DNA from: UMGS1851 sp900555605
GTDB taxonomy: Bacteria > Bacillota > Clostridia > UBA1212 > UBA1255
NCBI GenBank assembly: GCA_902472555.1
Contig: CABROF010000040.1
Location: 1 to 19,836 of the forward strand
Length of the DNA stretch: 19,836 nucleotides
Reading direction: 5' to 3'
Below, in pieces: positions 1-8,236 of the stretch (positions are counted from its first letter, which is position 1; every line of letters begins with the position of its first letter). A model generated the notes under the pieces. That model made no database searches. It worked only from the letters and a program-made list of their open reading frames with translations, and had not been told where the DNA came from. A program made the translations under genes and the position numbers.

Positions 1-2465
1 AAAACCGCCGCGCCGGCAGTCAGGACTTTCCACAAACCGCCCCGATTTCCGCCGCTTCCCGAATGGGAGGCCGGAACGAAGTTCGCTACATACTGATATC
101 TGAACCGTCCGCCAGGCGCGGTGTCGCCGTGGGTATAAAAATCCATAACATCGCCGTCTGTCTGCATATTATCAGACCATTTAAAATTCAGCGTAAAATG
201 ATCGTGGCTCAATCCGAGCATACTTCTCGGAATCTGAATCTGCAGGCGGCTGCCGGATACGGAATACGAAACCGCGCCTACCGCCTCCCAATTCCAGCCG
301 CCTGCCGAGCGCTCCAAAAGCGAGGTCGTCTCATTCTCCGGCGTGTTCCGGTTAACGATATACTGGAAGCCCTCCCAGCTGCTGCCTTCCGCCGGCTTTC
401 CGTCCACGGAAACAACCTCAATCAGCAGCCGCATCCAAGCCGGATCCGTATATGGGGACAGGGCCTCTGCGGTTTCAACCATGAAATATATATATGCATC
501 GTCAAATGCCACCTTTGCCCCTGCAATATCATTGCGGCCCGTCTGATCCGTATAGACAAAATATTCACCCGTTTCGTCATTCTGATAGCCTCTTGCATCC
601 CGGTCAAACACATCCCCGGTATAAGACTCGAAATGCGGACCGATCTGCGCCCATTGGTCCTCCTCAGCATAGATGTCAACGGTATTCTTAGACTGTGCCG
701 GCGGCACCGCGCCGGTCCCCTTGAATTTTCTGATATATTGTACCATTTGATAATAATAATGATCCTTCAGATCTCCGGCGGAAGGCTCAATGTCCCGGCT
801 GTATGCATCGCTGAAATTATCCGGAAACGCATTTTCCACCCCTAAAAAGTCCTCAAAGCGCCCGGCGACCCATTCGTTCCATCCGGTGACCCAGATAAAT
901 TCCGGATCCACGGACAAAGCATATTCCCATTGCTCGCTGAAATAAGCGCCGTAAAGCTTCGCGTCCTCACGGGTGTCATAGCCCCCCTGAATCGCGGAAT
1001 AGTGGCGTCCGAAAACCGTGCCGTTGGGATCGTTCATGGCGGTCAGATGGGTCTCCTTGCACCAATTATGGGCAATCGCCACTGCCACCTGCTCCGGTGT
1101 TCCGTCCGGATTCCGATTCACCAGTTGAGGATAAACGGAAATCCAGTTCCATAAAGTATAATGATTTTTAATTTCCTCTTGGATCGCGCCCATTACCACC
1201 GGCGTTCCGTCGGGCTTCTGCACCTGGATATGATCCGCAGATTGGGAATGGTTGATCACACGGTAGTTAAAAAAGTCCATAATTTCCGCGTCTTTCGGAT
1301 TAGAAAGGTCTAATTCCCCCGGATAACCCACCACCAGCGGCTTACCCTTCCAATAAAACCATAGATCCTGATAGAGCCCCTGTGAATAAATACCGTCATA
1401 AATCTCCCGGAGCTGCACCGCTACATCATGATAATCAAACATCGGCAGCATAAAACAGATCTGCGGTGTTTTAACGCCGTCCGCCCGGGCCTGTGCCCAA
1501 ACCTTTAACAGAACATACACATCGTTGAGAAAAGTATTGGTCCCGTTGGTATTATCAAAAAACACCACGTCCACCTGGGCATCCGCCAGCAGCTCCGCCT
1601 GTCTGCGCAGCACCCATTCATCTGCGGTCTGATAATATCCCCAGATCGGCTCATTCCAGAAATACGCCCCGCCGTGTCCCCACAGCGGACTGGAATAATC
1701 GTTTACGATTTCCGGATTCTTTTTCAGAATCTCTGTAATATTTCTGGTACCGGTAGGCGCATTGTGACCGTGCCAGGTATGGAAAAATACGCCCACATAT
1801 TTTCCCTCCCGCGTCGTATCTTCGAGGGTAACGCCTACTTCCCGCCCTAATCCGTCCACTGCCGCCCAGGTATCCGAGGAAGTGACGTATTCATTATAAT
1901 TCTCCGAAATCGCCTCCAGTTCAGGACTTCCGCCATCCCTACAGCGCAGCTGCATTTTAATGCTGCCGTTTCTGGCCGAGGTATTCAGATACGTCCGCGT
2001 ATGCTCCCGGGCCGGCGCGGCGATTTCCAGCTGTACATTTCCTTTGCCGTTTTCAAAAACCACCAGGTATTCCCCTGCCGGAAGCCCCGCCCCTGTATCA
2101 TCCGTACAGGAAAAGCTGACCCAATCCCGGGTGTTAAGCTCCGACAGCACTGCAGAGGCTGCTGGCTCAGCCGCTACCGTAGCGGCATAGTTTTTGTTCC
2201 AGGCATATACGGATACGGCAAGCTCCTTCGCGCCGTTTATCGAAACCTTGTAAATATAAATATCGATGCCTGTGATCTCCGTTTTTGTCCGAAACTGCAT
2301 GGCATACTCATTATCCTGCACGCGGACCGCATACTGCTGCGGAGCATTCTCGGAATACAGCGCGCAAACCGTCTCATCCGCCATTGAAATGATCCCTCCC
2401 GTAATTGCCGCGCAAACCATCAGCAATATAATCATAACATATTTAAAACGATTATTCATATGCAT
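1..2465 (-). CDS. Exported GH99/GH71-like glycoside hydrolase, C-terminus cut by window edge
   Basis: An open minus-strand frame runs off the left edge, giving at least 819 residues. Two in-frame ATGs (2465 and 2459) could start it; neither has a strong SD. Residues ~5-28 are a hydrophobic signal peptide. A beta-rich N-terminal region follows (~30-200). From ~215 to ~575 there is a TIM-barrel-like region with VGVFFHTWHGH (~220), DVVFFDNTNGTN (~300), WVTGWNEW (~525) and IEPSAGD (~558); the WNEW strand resembles the catalytic strand of GH99/GH71-like proteins. Residues ~620-785 resemble a CBM9/DOMON-like sugar-binding domain ending GDTAPGGRFRY. The last visible residues (GGLWKVLTAGAAV) look like the start of a membrane anchor. 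It is probably a cell-surface polysaccharide hydrolase; family and substrate cannot be fixed from sequence alone. It is transcribed divergently from murA. Confidence 0.75.
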   Translation of the reverse strand, partial: MHMNNRFKYVMIILLMVCAAITGGIISMADETVCALYSENAPQQYAVRVQDNEYAMQFRTKTEITGIDIYIYKVSINGAKELAVSVYAWNKNYAATVAAEPAASAVLSELNTRDWVSFSCTDDTGAGLPAGEYLVVFENGKGNVQLEIAAPAREHTRTYLNTSARNGSIKMQLRCRDGGSPELEAISENYNEYVTSSDTWAAVDGLGREVGVTLEDTTREGKYVGVFFHTWHGHNAPTGTRNITEILKKNPEIVNDYSSPLWGHGGAYFWNEPIWGYYQTADEWVLRRQAELLADAQVDVVFFDNTNGTNTFLNDVYVLLKVWAQARADGVKTPQICFMLPMFDYHDVAVQLREIYDGIYSQGLYQDLWFYWKGKPLVVGYPGELDLSNPKDAEIMDFFNYRVINHSQSADHIQVQKPDGTPVVMGAIQEEIKNHYTLWNWISVYPQLVNRNPDGTPEQVAVAIAHNWCKETHLTAMNDPNGTVFGRHYSAIQGGYDTREDAKLYGAYFSEQWEYALSVDPEFIWVTGWNEWVAGRFEDFLGVENAFPDNFSDAYSRDIEPSAGDLKDHYYYQMVQYIRKFKGTGAVPPAQSKNTVDIYAEEDQWAQIGPHFESYTGDVFDRDARGYQNDETGEYFVYTDQTGRNDIAGAKVAFDDAYIYFMVETAEALSPYTDPAWMRLLIEVVSVDGKPAEGSSWEGFQYIVNRNTPENETTSLLERSAGGWNWEAVGAVSYSVSGSRLQIQIPRSMLGLSHDHFTLNFKWSDNMQTDGDVMDFYTHGDTAPGGRFRYQYVANFVPASHSGSGGNRGGLWKVLTAGAAV

Positions 2466-2796
2466 CCATCCAATCCGTCTTTTTTATTTTCCCAGCGCCG
2501 GTTCGCCCTGTTCCTCCGCCGCTCCGGGCTGTGCGCATGCACGCGGCGCGGTGCGCCCAGGTGCTGTCAAAATCCTCGTTTCTTATGCATAGGCCTCCTT
2601 TTTATGAATTCTGCCATACGCATATCCTAATGCGATACAGCCTCAGACGGCAAGATACAAAACAATCTTTTTATATGATTTGAATTGACTTTTTCGTTTA
2701 AAACGCAAAAACGCGCGGACTTTCTCCGCCGCCTGTCCGTGCCTGCCGCCTCGCGCTGCGGCAGACACGCGCTGCGCTTCTGCCGGAAAATACATA
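2466..2796. other. Gene-free gap with an orphan SD and a 7-codon ORF
   Basis: Most of the gap between the divergent GH-like gene and murA. On the minus strand there is a consensus SD (AAGGAGG, 2594-2600) three bases before an ATG at 2590, but that frame encodes only MHKKRGF and stops. A GC-rich tract (2500-2560) then separates it from the GH-like start. Longer frames here have unlikely composition and were not called. No clear sigma-A promoter for the GH-like gene was found. Confidence 0.4.
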
Positions 2797-2826
2797 TTGA
2801 TAACATTTCATTTTCTATGCTATACT
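2797..2826 (+). promoter_or_regulatory. Sigma-A promoter of the murA operon
   Basis: TTGATA (-35, 2797-2802), an 18-bp spacer and TATACT (-10, 2821-2826), with TGC directly before the -10 as an extended -10. It predicts a leader of about 100 nt before the murA GTG. Confidence 0.75.
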
Positions 2827-2931
2827 GTATTTGTGTGTCCGCGCGGAAAACAGCGCCGCACAGCAGAATCAAAAAACCCCGGCAAAGCGGATTTACAAAA
2901 GAAAAACAATTAAAGTAGGTGTGACGTTGTA

Positions 2932-4209
2932 GTGGAAAAATTAGTTGTAAGGGGCGGGATTCCGCTCAAAGGTGAATTAACGGTCAGCGGCAGCAAAAAC
3001 GCATCGGTAGCAATTATTCCGGCTGTGCTTTTAGCCGACTCTCCGTGTATTATTGAAAACGTACCGCGCATTTTAGACGTAAAGCTCATGATTGATATTT
3101 TAGTATCTCTGGGCGCAGACTGCAAATGGCTCGGTGAAAATACTATTCGGATTGACGCCACAAAAATTACGGAATATAAGGCTGTCCATAAAAATATGAG
3201 CCGTCTCAGGGGCTCATATTATTTTATCGGCGCGCTGCTGGCACGCTTCGGCAGGGCCGAAGTACTGATGGCAGGCGGCTGCAATTTAGGTGTCCGGCCT
3301 ATCGATCAGCATTTAAAAGGCTTTCAGGCTATGGGCGCTTATGCGGTGGAAGAATACGATATGGTCACCGCCCGGGCGGAAAACGGTCTAAAGGGCGCAA
3401 ATGTGTTTTTTGACGTGGTTTCGGTAGGCGCAACCATCAACCTGATGCTTGCCGCATGCAAAGCAGAGGGACTTACAATTCTGGAAAACTGCGCAAGAGA
3501 GCCCCACGTGGTTGACGTTGCCAATTTTTTGAATGCCATGGGTGCAAATATCAAGGGTGCGGGCACGGATGTCATTCGCATCAAAGGCGTTTCCTGCATC
3601 CGCGGCGGCATTACATATTCCGTAATCCCGGATCAGATCGAGGCAGGGACATTTATGATCGCGGCAGCGGCCACTGCCGGTGATGTTGTCATCAAAAACA
3701 TTATTCCCAGACATCAGGAGTCCCTGACGGCCAAGCTTCTGGAGATGAATGTGGGCGTAGAGGAAGGCGAAGATTGGATCCGCATTTACAGCAAAGGCGA
3801 TTTACGCGCCTCTGCCGTCAAAACCCGCCCCTATCCCGGCTTTCCCACAGATATGCAGCCGCAGATTACGGTTTTGCTGTCCTTAGCAAACGGACAGAGT
3901 CAGGTCTCCGAGGGTGTTTGGGACTCCCGGTTCCAGTATGTCGACGAGCTGAAGCGCATGGGCGCGGATATTACGGTGGCGGGTAAAATGGCCATTGTCA
4001 ACGGCAAGCGGCATTTTAAAGGCACGAGTGTCTGCTGCCCCGATCTGCGGGCCGGCGCGGCATTGGTAATCGCGGCACTGGCCGCTGCCGGAGAGACAGA
4101 TATTCATCATGTGCAGTACATAGACAGAGGCTATGATCATATTGAAATCAAGCTGCGGCACCTCGGCGCGGACATCCGGCGGGAAGAAATGGCCGCAGTC
4201 CGGCTATGA
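2932..4209 (+). CDS. murA: UDP-N-acetylglucosamine 1-carboxyvinyltransferase
   Basis: Catalyses the first committed step of peptidoglycan synthesis, transfer of enolpyruvate from PEP to UDP-GlcNAc, in the cytoplasm. The 425-residue length is normal for the family. Hallmarks are visible: SGSKNA with Lys22, the loop AGGCNLGVRPID with the PEP-reactive Cys117 (the fosfomycin target), VGATINLMLAA, REPHVVDVANFL and PGFPTDMQPQ with Asp307. The segment around Arg91-Arg93 (SRLRGSYYFIGALLARFG) differs slightly from the classic MRASF form but is typical of Clostridia. Start is GTG at 2932, preceded by an AGGTG-type SD at 2917-2921. The stop overlaps the next start (ATGA), so translation is probably coupled. 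Clostridia often carry two murA paralogues, and which one this is cannot be told here. Confidence 0.96.
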   Translation: MEKLVVRGGIPLKGELTVSGSKNASVAIIPAVLLADSPCIIENVPRILDVKLMIDILVSLGADCKWLGENTIRIDATKITEYKAVHKNMSRLRGSYYFIGALLARFGRAEVLMAGGCNLGVRPIDQHLKGFQAMGAYAVEEYDMVTARAENGLKGANVFFDVVSVGATINLMLAACKAEGLTILENCAREPHVVDVANFLNAMGANIKGAGTDVIRIKGVSCIRGGITYSVIPDQIEAGTFMIAAAATAGDVVIKNIIPRHQESLTAKLLEMNVGVEEGEDWIRIYSKGDLRASAVKTRPYPGFPTDMQPQITVLLSLANGQSQVSEGVWDSRFQYVDELKRMGADITVAGKMAIVNGKRHFKGTSVCCPDLRAGAALVIAALAAAGETDIHHVQYIDRGYDHIEIKLRHLGADIRREEMAAVRL

Positions 4210-5015
4210 TTCGGTTCTGCAGTTTATACAGCGGTAGCAGCGGAAACTGTATTTTTGTCGGCACGGAGCGGACCAAGCTGCTGGTGGATGCTGGTGTAAG
4301 CGGCAGCAGAATCAGCGGCGCCCTATCTGAGATTCGCGAGCGTCCCAACGATATTCAGGGGATCTTGATTACGCACGAGCATTCCGACCATATCCGGGGC
4401 GCCGGTATTTATTCCCGAAAGTATCATGTCCCGATCTATGCTACCGCGAAGACATGGCAGGCCATGGAGCAGGCCGTGGCTCCGATACAGCAGAAAAATA
4501 GGCGTATGATTCCGGAAAACGGTTCGGGGTATGTGCGGGGACAATTTGTGATCGGAGATATCTCCGTAGTCTGCTATTCCATACCCCATGATGCCGCGGA
4601 CCCGGTAGCATATACATTTTACGCGGATCAGAAAAAGATCTCCGTGGCTACGGACATCGGACATATGACAGAGGGGATCCGCAGCAATCTCCTCGGCAGC
4701 GATTTAGCGCTGATTGAATCTAATCACGATATTGAGATGCTCAAATACGGCAGCTATCCCTATTATCTGAAAAAACGGATCCTGAGCGATGTGGGCCACA
4801 TGTCCAATGATTCAGCCGCCGATATTGTTACGCAGATGGCCCTCAGCGGCACAAAGCGGTTCTTTCTCGGCCACCTGAGCAAGGAAAATAATGATCCGGA
4901 GCTGGCGCTGAAAACCGCGTGCAGCATGCTCAAAGAACGCGGACTGATTGTCGGAAGAGACCTGTATATGGCAGTCGCGGCCCGGGAGCATTACAGCGAA
5001 GTGATTACGCTGTAG
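4206..5015 (+). CDS. walJ: WalJ/YycJ-type metallo-beta-lactamase-fold hydrolase
   Basis: A 269-residue protein of the MBL-fold family related to WalJ/YycJ, cytoplasmic enzymes linked to cell wall and DNA-replication coordination in Firmicutes. Metal ligands are visible: THEHSDH (His57, His59, Asp61, His62), His128 in SIPHDAADP, Asp150 in ATDIGHMT and His223 in FLGHLS. The N-terminus FCSLYSGSSGNC is characteristic of the YycJ group. The ATG overlaps the murA stop by four bases. In many Firmicutes walJ lies with walKR; here it sits in the frequent murA-walJ-rlmH order, which supports the call. The walJ symbol rests on family resemblance; exact substrate unknown. Confidence 0.85.
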   Translation: MIRFCSLYSGSSGNCIFVGTERTKLLVDAGVSGSRISGALSEIRERPNDIQGILITHEHSDHIRGAGIYSRKYHVPIYATAKTWQAMEQAVAPIQQKNRRMIPENGSGYVRGQFVIGDISVVCYSIPHDAADPVAYTFYADQKKISVATDIGHMTEGIRSNLLGSDLALIESNHDIEMLKYGSYPYYLKKRILSDVGHMSNDSAADIVTQMALSGTKRFFLGHLSKENNDPELALKTACSMLKERGLIVGRDLYMAVAAREHYSEVITL

Positions 5016-5085
5016 ACATCGCGCGGGACCGGTTGCAGATCCCGATAAAAAGGAAGCTCTGCAGGGCAAAGTTAGGGGAATGATC

Positions 5086-5532
5086 ATGCTGCATATTACG
5101 ATTTTAGCGGTTGGAAAATTAAAAGAGGCCTATATGCAGGCAGCTGCGGCAGACTATGCGACGCGGCTGTCCCGCTATTGCAGGCTTGATATCATTGAAG
5201 TGCCGGAGGACCTGACAGTAGAAAAGGAAGGAACGCAGCTGCTGCGCAGACTGCCGGAGCAAGCCTGCTGTATCGCGCTGGACTTAGATGGAAAACAGAT
5301 GACGTCTCCGCAGCTGGCTTCTGTATTGGAAAAGCTTCCGGTAGAAGGCATTTCTCACATCGTATGCGTGATCGGCGGATCTGACGGCCTGGACAAGCGG
5401 ATATGCCGCCGCGCGCGGATCCGCCTTTGCCTTTCCGAAATGACGTTTCCGCATCAGATGGCGCGGCTGATCCTGCTTGAGCAGCTCTATCGCGCTATGA
5501 AAATAATAAATGGCGAAAAATATCACAAATAA
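5086..5532 (+). CDS. rlmH: 23S rRNA (pseudouridine1915-N3)-methyltransferase
   Basis: A small SPOUT methyltransferase that N3-methylates pseudouridine 1915 in helix 69 of 23S rRNA using S-adenosylmethionine. The N-terminus (ITILAVGKLKEAYMQAA), the SAM-binding GGSDGLD (~97-103) and the C-terminal trefoil-knot segment MTFPHQMARLILLEQLYRA with the final INGEKYHK are diagnostic. Two ATGs compete: 5080 and 5086. The SD AGGGGA (5074-5079) touches the first but lies six bases before the second, so 5086 is preferred (148 residues). It is the last gene of the murA group, 70 bases after walJ, and converges on ispE. No T-tailed hairpin was seen after it. Confidence 0.95.
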   Translation: MLHITILAVGKLKEAYMQAAAADYATRLSRYCRLDIIEVPEDLTVEKEGTQLLRRLPEQACCIALDLDGKQMTSPQLASVLEKLPVEGISHIVCVIGGSDGLDKRICRRARIRLCLSEMTFPHQMARLILLEQLYRAMKIINGEKYHK

Positions 5533-5535
5533 ACG

Positions 5536-5546
5536 AATCCGTGCTG
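5536..5546 (+). repeat. 11-bp direct repeat, copy 1 (left of ispE)
   Basis: AATCCGTGCTG, starting four bases after the rlmH stop codon. An identical copy in the same orientation lies at 6591-6601, at the broken end of the patatin remnant, so the two copies bracket ispE. Confidence 0.6.
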
Positions 5547-5601
5547 CCGCACAGCATTTCGGCTGCCGGGTTTCCGTCTTCTGCGGGCGCTGTATGAAAG
5601 T

Positions 5602-6510
5602 CTATGCAAAGGCAAAGCCCGCCAGATCCAGCAGCACCGCGTAAAAGCCTTTTCCGGAAAAATATTTCAGCGCCTTCCGGGCTGTGCGGATTTGACTGTA
5701 CCAGCCGAAAACCGTTGCACCGCTGCCGGACATACACGCCGCAGCGGCGCCGGAGCTTCTGATTTCTTTCTTCAGTACAGCAAGCTCGGGCCTAAGGGCA
5801 AACGCCGGATATTCCAGCACATTTTTCATATTTTCACAGAAGGCCCCGACATTTTTCTGCCGCAGCGCTTCTTTCAGCAGCCGTGAATCTGGATGCGCCT
5901 CTCCCGGAATTTCCATTGTATCAAAACTCCGGTAGACCTCTGCCGTTGAAACGGAAAAGCCCGGATTTACCAATAGAAGCCACCCCTGATTCAGCTCCGG
6001 CAGCGGCGTCAGCTCCGTACCGCGCCCCTGCGCAAAAGCAGCGCCTTTATGCAGCAGGAAGGGAACATCCGATCCGATACCTGCTGCAATTTCACAAAGC
6101 TGACCGTCGGAAAGGCCGAGAGACAGCAGTTGATTCAGTCCGTTGATGACCGCAGCCGCATCCGCGCTGCCGCCCCCCAGTCCGCCTCCGATAGGGATCT
6201 CCTTCCGGATATGGATGATGAGCCGATCTCTGAAGCCCGGTGCGCTGCGCAGAACCGCCCGTGCCGCACGGTATGCCAGATTGCGTGCATCCTCCGGCAA
6301 AGCCTCGGAGGTAGTCCGTATCACAATAGCGCTTTCCTCCTCCGGCCCCGCCGAATCCGGACCGCGGGGCTCCGCGGTAATCGTAATCACATCGGCCAAG
6401 GGAATTGTCTGCATAATCATGGCCACCTCATGATAACCATCCGGCCTGATTCCCAGTATATCAATCGAGAAATTTACTTTCGCATACGCTTTGATCGTAA
6501 GCATCTCCAT
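5602..6510 (-). CDS. ispE: 4-diphosphocytidyl-2-C-methyl-D-erythritol kinase
   Basis: A GHMP-family kinase that phosphorylates CDP-methylerythritol in the MEP pathway for isoprenoid precursors. Visible motifs: AYAKVN (Lys11 near the substrate), RPDGYHEV, the ATP loop IPIGGGLGGGSADAAA (~105-120) and GSDVPF with Asp148; C-terminal SGSGATVFGW also fits. Length 302 residues from 6510 is usual. A longer frame reaches 6567 but lacks an SD, while GGAGGGCGGAGG stands before both 6510 and 6504, so one of these is the start. It is the last gene of the minus-strand block, following the patatin remnant, and converges with rlmH. It is bracketed by an 11-bp direct repeat. Confidence 0.95.
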   Translation of the reverse strand: MEMLTIKAYAKVNFSIDILGIRPDGYHEVAMIMQTIPLADVITITAEPRGPDSAGPEEESAIVIRTTSEALPEDARNLAYRAARAVLRSAPGFRDRLIIHIRKEIPIGGGLGGGSADAAAVINGLNQLLSLGLSDGQLCEIAAGIGSDVPFLLHKGAAFAQGRGTELTPLPELNQGWLLLVNPGFSVSTAEVYRSFDTMEIPGEAHPDSRLLKEALRQKNVGAFCENMKNVLEYPAFALRPELAVLKKEIRSSGAAAACMSGSGATVFGWYSQIRTARKALKYFSGKGFYAVLLDLAGFAFA

Positions 6511-6588
6511 GCCTCCGCCCTCCGCTGCTTCTGTACCTGCGGACTTTTCTTCCGCGGATATAAACATTACATCGTAAACGGCCGAATG

Positions 6589-6843
6589 TCAATCCGTGCT
6601 GTAAATGCTGCCTGTGCGAATAAACGTACGGATGCCGCAGTAACGCTTATCTTTGCAGTACTTCACATTGTATCTGAGTACACGCCCGATTTGATTCGAT
6701 TTATAATTACAGCCAAAGGCGGCGCCTGCAGATACCCCGGCGGCACCGTCAAATGGTATCTGCTCCTGCATTATAGCATCTATCACGCCGGCGGTAAACA
6801 GCCCGCGCATTGCGCCGCCTTCCAAAATAAGTCCTGTTTTCAT
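6589..6843 (-). pseudogene. 3'-truncated patatin-like phospholipase remnant
   Basis: The 84-residue product is the N-terminal third of a patatin-like acyl hydrolase (YjjU-like proteins are usually ~280-300 residues). It has the oxyanion loop LILEGGAMRGLFTAGVIDA and the nucleophile elbow GVSAGA, but stops after SIYSTD and so lacks the catalytic Asp and the rest of the fold; it should be inactive. The ATG overlaps the M50 stop (TAATG) and has an SD (GGAGGG), so it is probably still translated. The stop coincides with one copy of the 11-bp repeat that brackets ispE, suggesting the 3' part was lost in that rearrangement. Confidence 0.8.
6591..6601 (+). repeat. 11-bp direct repeat, copy 2 (right of ispE)
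   Basis: AATCCGTGCTG, identical to 5536-5546. On the minus strand it encodes the last residues of the truncated patatin frame, so the break point and the repeat coincide. Confidence 0.6.
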
Positions 6844-8012
6844 TAAAAACCCTCCGCATGTGCTGTTTCCGCTTTCATCTTCTCCGCCGCAAGCTCCATC
6901 AAATTACGCTCAGACTGCACATCGTTCGGATACGGGTAGGTCTTTGCACACTTTTCAAACTGTTCTTTAAATTTATCTGCCTTCGCAAGATCCCTTTCGC
7001 AGAGCAAAGCATAGGCGTATTCGGTGCGAATAACAGACGGGAAGTTCTTCATCTGCTTCATAAACTTCTTTTGTTCTTTGGTGCGCATGACGTCAAGCAC
7101 ATCACGGCGGTTCCCGGTAATTAACGCAGCATATATACAATCACAAAGCAAAAGATTGCGATGCAAGCCAACCATGCCGCTGTCAATCTCCAGCATATGC
7201 CTCATCAGCTTTTCCGCCTCCTCAAAACGCTGCGCATCCATCAAGCGGCTGCAGGCGAACACCCCCGTAACAGCAGCCATGCTGTTTTTCATTGCTTCGT
7301 CAGACGGAATAGCAAACCATTCGTCCGGCATATCTTTCATTCTAACGCCCTTTGCAATCTGCTCATTCACCTTCATCTGCATCCAAAAAGAACGCATAGC
7401 TTCGCGGCTGCGCGTAAGTGACAAAGCGTTATAGCCGTCATTATCCACCATTCCCATCCGCATGGGCACTCCGTTCATAACGGCAAGAATAAAGCCAACC
7501 ACAGCGAATAAAAGCATGATGTCTGGCAGAAGCGCAGCACTTGCAAAAACAAAATACAATCCTAAAAACACAAGTCCGGCCATCACATTCATCAGCGATC
7601 CGCCGAGGTTATAGAGAATCACCGGAATCCTGCCGTCAACCATATCAGGAGGCGTCATAAGGCACTGCCCTCCGGTTCCCGCAATGGAAAGCCGCCTTAA
7701 TCGGATCTTTTCACCTTCTTTTACCCACATAAAGCTGAATATGCGGAAAGAACCGAACGCATATCCCGAAAGCAGACCGAACACGAGGTGTCCTGCTTCG
7801 TGGATGATAAGCTGTACGAAAATGGCAACATACATTCCAAGGAACAGACCGATCAGTGACAGGATTTTTTCAGGAAGTGCCTTATCCGCACCGGAGCCCC
7901 ACCCGATATACCGCGCCATGAAAAATCCGCAGACAGCACCAATCAGTACAAAAAACACCATTCCTATGTACTGCTGCCAAAGAATCTTTTTCTTCTTTAC
8001 TTTTTCACTCAT
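6843..8012 (-). CDS. M50-family membrane metalloprotease-like protein
   Basis: A 389-residue membrane protein with zinc-binding HEAGH at residues 71-75 inside a hydrophobic segment and a second M50 signature NGVPMRMGMVDNDGYN (~residue 190), the expected N-P-D-G pattern that supplies the third metal ligand. About four to five membrane segments fill the first 200 residues: two before and around HEAGH and two around 135-185. The remaining ~190 residues are soluble, helical and rich in paired Leu/Ala, resembling a TPR-like domain. It lacks a PDZ domain, so it is not RseP/RasP-like; substrate unknown. The start overlaps the stop of the TfoX-like remnant (ATGA) and its stop overlaps the patatin start (TAATG). 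Confidence 0.85.
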   Translation of the reverse strand: MSEKVKKKKILWQQYIGMVFFVLIGAVCGFFMARYIGWGSGADKALPEKILSLIGLFLGMYVAIFVQLIIHEAGHLVFGLLSGYAFGSFRIFSFMWVKEGEKIRLRRLSIAGTGGQCLMTPPDMVDGRIPVILYNLGGSLMNVMAGLVFLGLYFVFASAALLPDIMLLFAVVGFILAVMNGVPMRMGMVDNDGYNALSLTRSREAMRSFWMQMKVNEQIAKGVRMKDMPDEWFAIPSDEAMKNSMAAVTGVFACSRLMDAQRFEEAEKLMRHMLEIDSGMVGLHRNLLLCDCIYAALITGNRRDVLDVMRTKEQKKFMKQMKNFPSVIRTEYAYALLCERDLAKADKFKEQFEKCAKTYPYPNDVQSERNLMELAAEKMKAETAHAEGF

Positions 8013-8236
8013 TTTTGTTTCCTCGTTTTTTTCTTCGGTTCCGGTAGTTCCGGATAGATTGCTTCAAATAATACCTTCAGAAAGCCCTTGTCATCCACGT
8101 TATCACAAAGCAGCATATCTTTTGCTCCTTTATACGGCGGTTCGCAGCTTGCGGCAGGCATCAATTTTATCGCACTGGGCACAGGTTTTATAAACAAACG
8201 GTCATCACAAAGATACGCCGCTATTTTTCCATGATG
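8009..8236 (-). pseudogene. 5'-truncated TfoX N-terminal-domain protein
   Basis: The frame encodes the C-terminal two thirds of a TfoX/Sxy N-terminal-domain protein: YHHGKIAAYLCDDRLFIKP, AIKLMPAASCEPPYKGAKDM and FEAIYPELPEPKKKTRK. The usual first ~25 residues with the MMGEY start are missing. The reading frame continues upstream only as an out-of-frame read of the flavodoxin 3' end, so its own start has been lost. The junction lies near 8236-8260. An ATG at 8302 could still open it, but no homologous N-terminus or clear SD is seen there. It overlaps the M50 start by four bases. Confidence 0.75.

Noticed and set aside
63..2387. Several plus-strand frames of 74-260 codons
   Set aside because: They are shadows of the large minus-strand hydrolase frame, with basic low-complexity composition and no SD or recognisable domain.
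2627..2918. Two overlapping frames (81 and 77 codons) on opposite strands upstream of murA
   Set aside because: They overlap the murA promoter and leader, have no SD and unlikely composition.
5533..5601. Possible terminator between rlmH and ispE
   Set aside because: Short stems (TGCTG/CAGCA) are present but there is no T-tract on either strand.
6843..8012. RseP/RasP-type site-2 protease
   Set aside because: HEAGH and the NP-DG motif fit M50, but no PDZ domain is present, and the C-terminal half is a helical soluble domain, so the name was kept general.
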